DNA of 23,008 bases. It comes from an uncultured Oscillospiraceae bacterium. GTDB taxonomy: Bacteria > Bacillota > Clostridia > Oscillospirales > Oscillospiraceae. The notes below the pieces were generated by a model. That model had not been told where the DNA came from. It was given only the letters and a program-made list of their open reading frames with translations, and did no database searches. The position numbers and the translations under genes were made by a program. The stretch covers positions 1-23,008 of the forward strand of contig CAJTVO010000044.1 of the NCBI GenBank assembly GCA_910579485.1, given 5' to 3'. Within the stretch, counting starts at the first letter, position 1. Each line of letters begins with the position of its first letter. Shown piece by piece: positions 20,789-23,008 of this stretch.

Positions 20789-20808
20789 AGCCCCCATACG
20801 CGGGCTTT
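20789..20808 (+). promoter_or_regulatory. Small leader hairpin in the early transcript
   Basis: AGCCC (20789-20793) / GGGCT (20802-20806) followed by TTC then an A/T-rich run. It is a weak attenuator-like hairpin, about 30 nt after the predicted start site. Confidence 0.25.
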
Positions 20809-20898
20809 CAAAAATATTGTAGGTTGCTGGCACTTCTTATGATATATGGTTTCCGTTGCGTTGTCAAGCGTTACTTATTATTTTTCGGGAGGTGAAAC

Positions 20899-21120
20899 AT
20901 GAGGCTGAAAGAAGCAAGAAGGAAGGCCGGTCTTACGGCAAAGGACGTTGCGCTTGCTTTAGGCGTGACCTTCCAGAACGTCTACAACTGGGAGAACGGC
21001 TCATATCTTCCGCCGACAAAACGACTTCCGGAACTCGCTAAGTTATACGGCTGTACGGTGGACGATCTGTTGGCAGGCCAGGTGGAGCAGTCGGTACATA
21101 GCGCCCAGTCTGGCGCGTAG
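20899..21120 (+). CDS. Cro-like XRE-family regulator (73 residues)
   Basis: SD GGGAGGTGA is 5 nt before the ATG at 20899. The product is a single XRE helix-turn-helix domain (MRLKEARRKAGLTAKDVALA, then LGVTFQNVYNWENGSYLPPT and ELAKLYGCTVDDLLAG) with a short tail. As the first gene of the plus-strand early operon opposite a CI-like repressor, it is the likely Cro/early regulator. The P-P-T-K-R-L-P-E-L-A-K-L-Y pattern is typical of phage and ICE XRE proteins. Confidence 0.85.
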   Translation: MRLKEARRKAGLTAKDVALALGVTFQNVYNWENGSYLPPTKRLPELAKLYGCTVDDLLAGQVEQSVHSAQSGA

Positions 21121-21135
21121 GTAGGGGGTGAGGAG

Positions 21136-21366
21136 ATGAATTTTCCTAAATTGGTCATAGCGTCCGATGGGATACGCACTGGCGTTCTGCTGGACGGCGT
21201 TTTCATTGGACAAGGAATTGAGCGGCTTGAATTTTCAACGCAGAACAAAGACGGAGAACTGAAAAGCACTATCCGTTTCATGGATTTAAGTGTTGGCACC
21301 GCAAAACTTGATCCTGACAGCAGCAGGTTTGCCGAGTTCCTTGAGAAGCTGTCCAGTAAAGATTGA
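21136..21366 (+). CDS. 76-residue element protein of unknown function
   Basis: SD GGGGTGAGGAG lies just before the ATG at 21136, 15 nt after the XRE gene. The product starts MNFPKLVIASDGIRTGVLLD and is beta-rich (DGVFIGQGIERLEFSTQN, then STIRFMDLSVG), ending in a short helix. It is similar in size and context to small early phage proteins. No family recognised. Confidence 0.65.
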   Translation: MNFPKLVIASDGIRTGVLLDGVFIGQGIERLEFSTQNKDGELKSTIRFMDLSVGTAKLDPDSSRFAEFLEKLSSKD

Positions 21367-21570
21367 CCGCACCTGCGGCAACAGGTGCAGTCAGGGAGAT
21401 TATGGGATAAGGTTAGTTCCGAACTCCAGCCATTTCAAGATGGAATCTTTAACAAGCGGAATACCGTTCTGAATCCCAGAACCGGCATGCCGGAACGGAT
21501 GCCCAGCCTGTTTGCGCAGCGCTGGCGCGAGTTCTGCTGAAATGGACAGAATTGGAAAGGAGGGAGGATC
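21367..21570 (+). other. 204-bp gene-free gap filled with small hairpins
   Basis: No open frame with an SD is present. Visible symmetric elements are GCACCTG/CAGGTGC (21369-21388), AAGAT-GGA-ATCTT (21437-21449), GTTCTG-AATCC-CAGAAC (21466-21482), the palindrome CCGGCATGCCGG (21482-21493), and a GCGC-rich palindromic patch (about 21513-21527). None has a T-run. The stretch may be a structured untranslated RNA region of the early operon. Confidence 0.4.
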
Positions 21571-21837
21571 ATGCATTTCAGCCAGAGGATCGACTACACC
21601 AATTTCCTGCTGGGCCGCTCCCGCGAGACGGACCCAGCAAAGATCGCCGCCATGCGTGACGCGGCGGTCCGGGCCTTGACCGAGGACAAGGGCATCGATC
21701 CTGAGACGGTTTCCTGCGAGTGCTATGCCGATGGCCGTGTCAAGGTCAGCGTCTGCGGCAAGTACTACAACATCTTTGATACCAACACCGGAAAGTTCTT
21801 TTCCGGGTATGTGGGGGACGAGCCGTCTCGGGCGTAA
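21571..21837 (+). CDS. 88-residue element protein of unknown function
   Basis: SD AAAGGAGGGAGG precedes the ATG at 21571. The product starts MHFSQRIDYTNFLLGRSRET and contains AAMRDAAVRALTEDKGIDPE (helical) and CECYADGRVKVSVCGKYYNI (beta, with three cysteines), ending GDEPSRA. No family recognised. It lies in the early operon behind the structured gap. Confidence 0.65.
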   Translation: MHFSQRIDYTNFLLGRSRETDPAKIAAMRDAAVRALTEDKGIDPETVSCECYADGRVKVSVCGKYYNIFDTNTGKFFSGYVGDEPSRA

Positions 21838-21888
21838 CCGCCGCGATAGCGGCATAGCATGGAACAGACTTTTAAGGAGGTGTCCCCA

Positions 21889-22026
21889 ATGACAGAGGAT
21901 GAGCTGTTCAAAAAGGCGTGGTTGTTCCTGTATGCTGCTGCCGGTGAAAATATCGGGTTTGAGGTCAAACCTGCAGAGGATTTTCGGAAGGAGGACGCCG
22001 AAAAACGCAAGGACCGGCCGGCATAA
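21889..22026 (+). CDS. Small 45-residue protein
   Basis: SD AAGGAGGTG is 6 nt before the ATG at 21889. The product is MTEDELFKKAWLFLYAAAGE followed by NIGFEVKPAEDFRKEDAEKR and KDRPA. It has a short amphipathic helix and a highly charged tail. The strong SD and position, between two early genes and directly before a hairpin, support it as real. The function is unknown. Confidence 0.6.
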   Translation: MTEDELFKKAWLFLYAAAGENIGFEVKPAEDFRKEDAEKRKDRPA

Positions 22027-22030
22027 AAAG

Positions 22031-22061
22031 TCCCCGTCAGGTGGTGGGCACCTGACGGGGA
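22031..22061. terminator. Perfect 13-bp hairpin after the 45-residue gene
   Basis: TCCCCGTCAGGTG (22031-22043) / CACCTGACGGGGA (22049-22061) with a 5-nt loop. On the minus strand it is followed by CTTTTTATG, on the plus strand by GGGACAAG. It is thus a good terminator only for minus-strand transcription, yet all nearby genes are plus. For the plus strand it may be an RNA-processing or stabilising hairpin. Confidence 0.6.
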
Positions 22062-22135
22062 GGGACAAGCCTATCTACAACAAACCTGTCACCTTGATTT
22101 TATCACGGGTGGCGGGAGAAATCAAGGAGGAAATC

Positions 22136-22729
22136 ATGAAGACTATTAAAGTAAAGCTTACCTTTATCGAGCCCCTTCTGGGGACAAGCCCTGCCAATGA
22201 GGACGTATACCGGGACTTTATCGGAAGCAAGGCTCCGGACGCCTCCACGGTGGAGGACGAGATCGCATCCATTGGCGCGGAGGCGGTGGTGGAGAAGGGG
22301 ATGACCGTCTTTCCGCGCATGGAGGATGGTGCTCCGTTCTTGTACGACTACCAGATCAAGGGATTTTTTAAGGATTCCTGCGGCGGTCTTCGCAAGGTGA
22401 GCGGCAGCGCCTCCAGTAAGATCAAGGCGTACAAGAAGGAGATCGACAAGTTGGTCTTCCCGGAGCCCCGGTGCATCCCAATCCGCTTTGACGGGGAGGT
22501 CGGAGAGTGCCAGCGTCCCCTCAGAGCGCAGACGGCGCAGGGCGAACGTGTCAGCCTGGCAATCAGCGAGGAGATCCCCGCTGGAGCAACAGTCGAGTTT
22601 TCTGTGACGCTCCTGTGTGAAGACCACGAAAAGGCAGTGTGCGAGTGGCTGGATTATGGCCGATTCTCCGGCATAGGCCAGTGGCGCAACTCCGGCAAGG
22701 GTCGGTTCACTTGGGAGGAGATCGATTAA
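22136..22729 (+). CDS. Early element protein with a RAMP-like glycine-rich loop
   Basis: A 197-residue protein, SD AAGGAGGAA 5 nt before ATG 22136. It starts MKTIKVKLTFIEPLLGTSPA. The middle has MEDGAPFLYDYQIKGFFKDS and LVFPEPRCIPIRFDG, then GECQRPLRAQTAQGERVSLA and a beta-rich VEFSVTLL. Near the C-terminus, residues 179-191 read GIGQWRNSGKGRF. This fits the GxGxxxxxGxGxF form of the glycine-rich loop in RAMP (Cas5/6/7-type ferredoxin-fold) proteins. No CRISPR array or cas gene is in view, so it is a lone RAMP-like protein at best. The fold is inferred from motif spacing only. It is probably an RNA-binding early protein. Confidence 0.6.
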   Translation: MKTIKVKLTFIEPLLGTSPANEDVYRDFIGSKAPDASTVEDEIASIGAEAVVEKGMTVFPRMEDGAPFLYDYQIKGFFKDSCGGLRKVSGSASSKIKAYKKEIDKLVFPEPRCIPIRFDGEVGECQRPLRAQTAQGERVSLAISEEIPAGATVEFSVTLLCEDHEKAVCEWLDYGRFSGIGQWRNSGKGRFTWEEID

Positions 22730-22765
22730 GCAACGGATATGCGGTGCGACGCTGCGCAATAATCA

Positions 22766-22997
22766 GCAATGGAAGAGCATTGCTCGGCATAGACGAGCAA
22801 AGGAACGGCGATGCATTGATTCGCTAAGGCAGAGCAAGGCGATGTAACGAACGGCAATGGAATTGCGTGGCCAGGAATAGCTATGTAAAGGCAAAGCGGC
22901 GATTTGACCAGCTATGTCGCGAAAAGCATAGAAAATCCCCGCTCCTGATGACGTGATATGCTCCCTCTATAAGAGACAGTGAAAAGATAGAACTGTC
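22766..22997 (+). ncRNA. Chain of short hairpins in a gene-free region at the window end
   Basis: The 279 bp after 22729 hold no gene. Visible stems: GCAATG/CATTGC (22766-22783), GCTCG/CGAGC (22782-22798), GCGA/TCGC (22808-22824), GCAAT/ATTGC (22854-22866), GCATA/TATGC (22926-22961) and GACAGT/ACTGTC (22975-22997). AGCTATGT occurs twice (about 22879 and 22910). GGAGGG at 23003-23008 is an SD for the next, unseen gene. It is best described as a structured untranslated region or an unannotated RNA. Confidence 0.4.
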
Positions 22998-23008
22998 ATT
23001 ATGGAGGG

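Larger units (their letters stand above)
14942..23008. mobile_element. Left (integrase) arm of an integrated element, probably a prophage
   Basis: The gene order is integrase, AT-rich cargo, CI-like repressor on the minus strand, operators, then a plus-strand early operon led by a second XRE regulator. This is the lysogeny-module layout of a temperate phage. No structural, terminase or conjugation gene is in the window, so an integrative conjugative or mobilisable element is not excluded. The right boundary is beyond 23008. Confidence 0.75.

Noticed and set aside
20839..20895. Possible 18-codon leader peptide (MIYGFRCVVKRYLLFFGR) ending in the SD of the XRE gene
   Set aside because: It has no SD of its own and is too short to judge; it could equally be chance.
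21400..22068. 222-codon minus-strand frame in the early operon
   Set aside because: It crosses three plus-strand genes with strong SDs and has no SD or recognisable domain. Its C-terminal part over the hairpin gap reads somewhat protein-like, but that is not enough.
22968..22979. TATAAGAGACAG, identical to the last 12 bases of the Nextera transposase mosaic end
   Set aside because: Only 12 of 19 bases match and the flanking bases differ. It is also part of a natural hairpin (GACAGT/ACTGTC). Chance is more likely than an adapter remnant or chimera.
22730..23008. CRISPR array near the RAMP-like gene
   Set aside because: The hairpins differ in sequence and there are no regular identical repeats with spacers.

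Overview
The window looks like a chromosomal piece of a GC-rich, endospore-forming gut Clostridium of the Oscillospiraceae type (Flavonifractor / Pseudoflavonifractor / Lawsonibacter-like). Evidence: Spo0A, a complete spoIIAA-spoIIAB-sigF operon, a SpoIIM-family protein, a T-box riboswitch before an aminoacyl-tRNA synthetase operon, and GC-rich coding DNA with strong Gram-positive ribosome binding sites. The genus is inference. The left two thirds (1-14.9 kb) are host core genome. The right third (14.9-23 kb) is the integrase end of an integrated element, most likely a prophage. Its GC content varies from gene to gene, with several AT-rich cargo genes.

Layout, left to right. (1) spo0A (+), with an upstream 0A box. 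(2) A consensus promoter, a tyrosine-type T-box leader, and then a methyltransferase, a four-CxxC zinc-ribbon protein and tyrS (+). (3) A bidirectional terminator. (4) The spoIIA operon (-), behind a Spo0A box and a promoter that overlaps the preceding gene's terminator. (5) A five-gene-scale sensing unit (-): response regulator, histidine kinase, small lipoprotein and a large solute-binding lipoprotein. The SD of the large lipoprotein is buried in a perfect inverted repeat. (6) A GNAT-GNAT-gltX-spoIIM-like operon (-) with overlapping stops and starts. (7) An 88-bp MITE-like palindrome flanked by a 9-bp direct repeat. (8) An N-acetylmuramoyl-L-alanine amidase gene (-) whose 5' end is cut off exactly where a serine recombinase gene ends. 

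The element begins at that junction. Its integrase (-) is followed outward by AT-rich cargo: a P63C-domain protein, two membrane proteins, and two convergent + / - gene pairs, one of which contains a PIN-like protein. A CI-like XRE repressor (-) sits among them. Three copies of one operator (TTCTGA-N6-TCAGAR) lie at two promoters. Two are placed exactly in the -35/-10 spacer: one at the repressor's own divergent promoter and one about 1.7 kb away, at the promoter of an early operon that starts with a second, Cro-like XRE protein. The early operon then carries four small or unknown genes, the last with a RAMP-like glycine-rich loop, and a chain of small RNA hairpins at the window edge. The right end of the element is not in the window.

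Points most worth a second look: the integration that truncates the amidase with a possible in-frame restart; the shared repressor operators around the cargo; the RAMP-like early protein; the SD-sequestering hairpin; the MITE; and the tyrosine T-box that controls a methyltransferase and zinc-ribbon protein ahead of tyrS. All calls are from reading the sequence. No database search was run.
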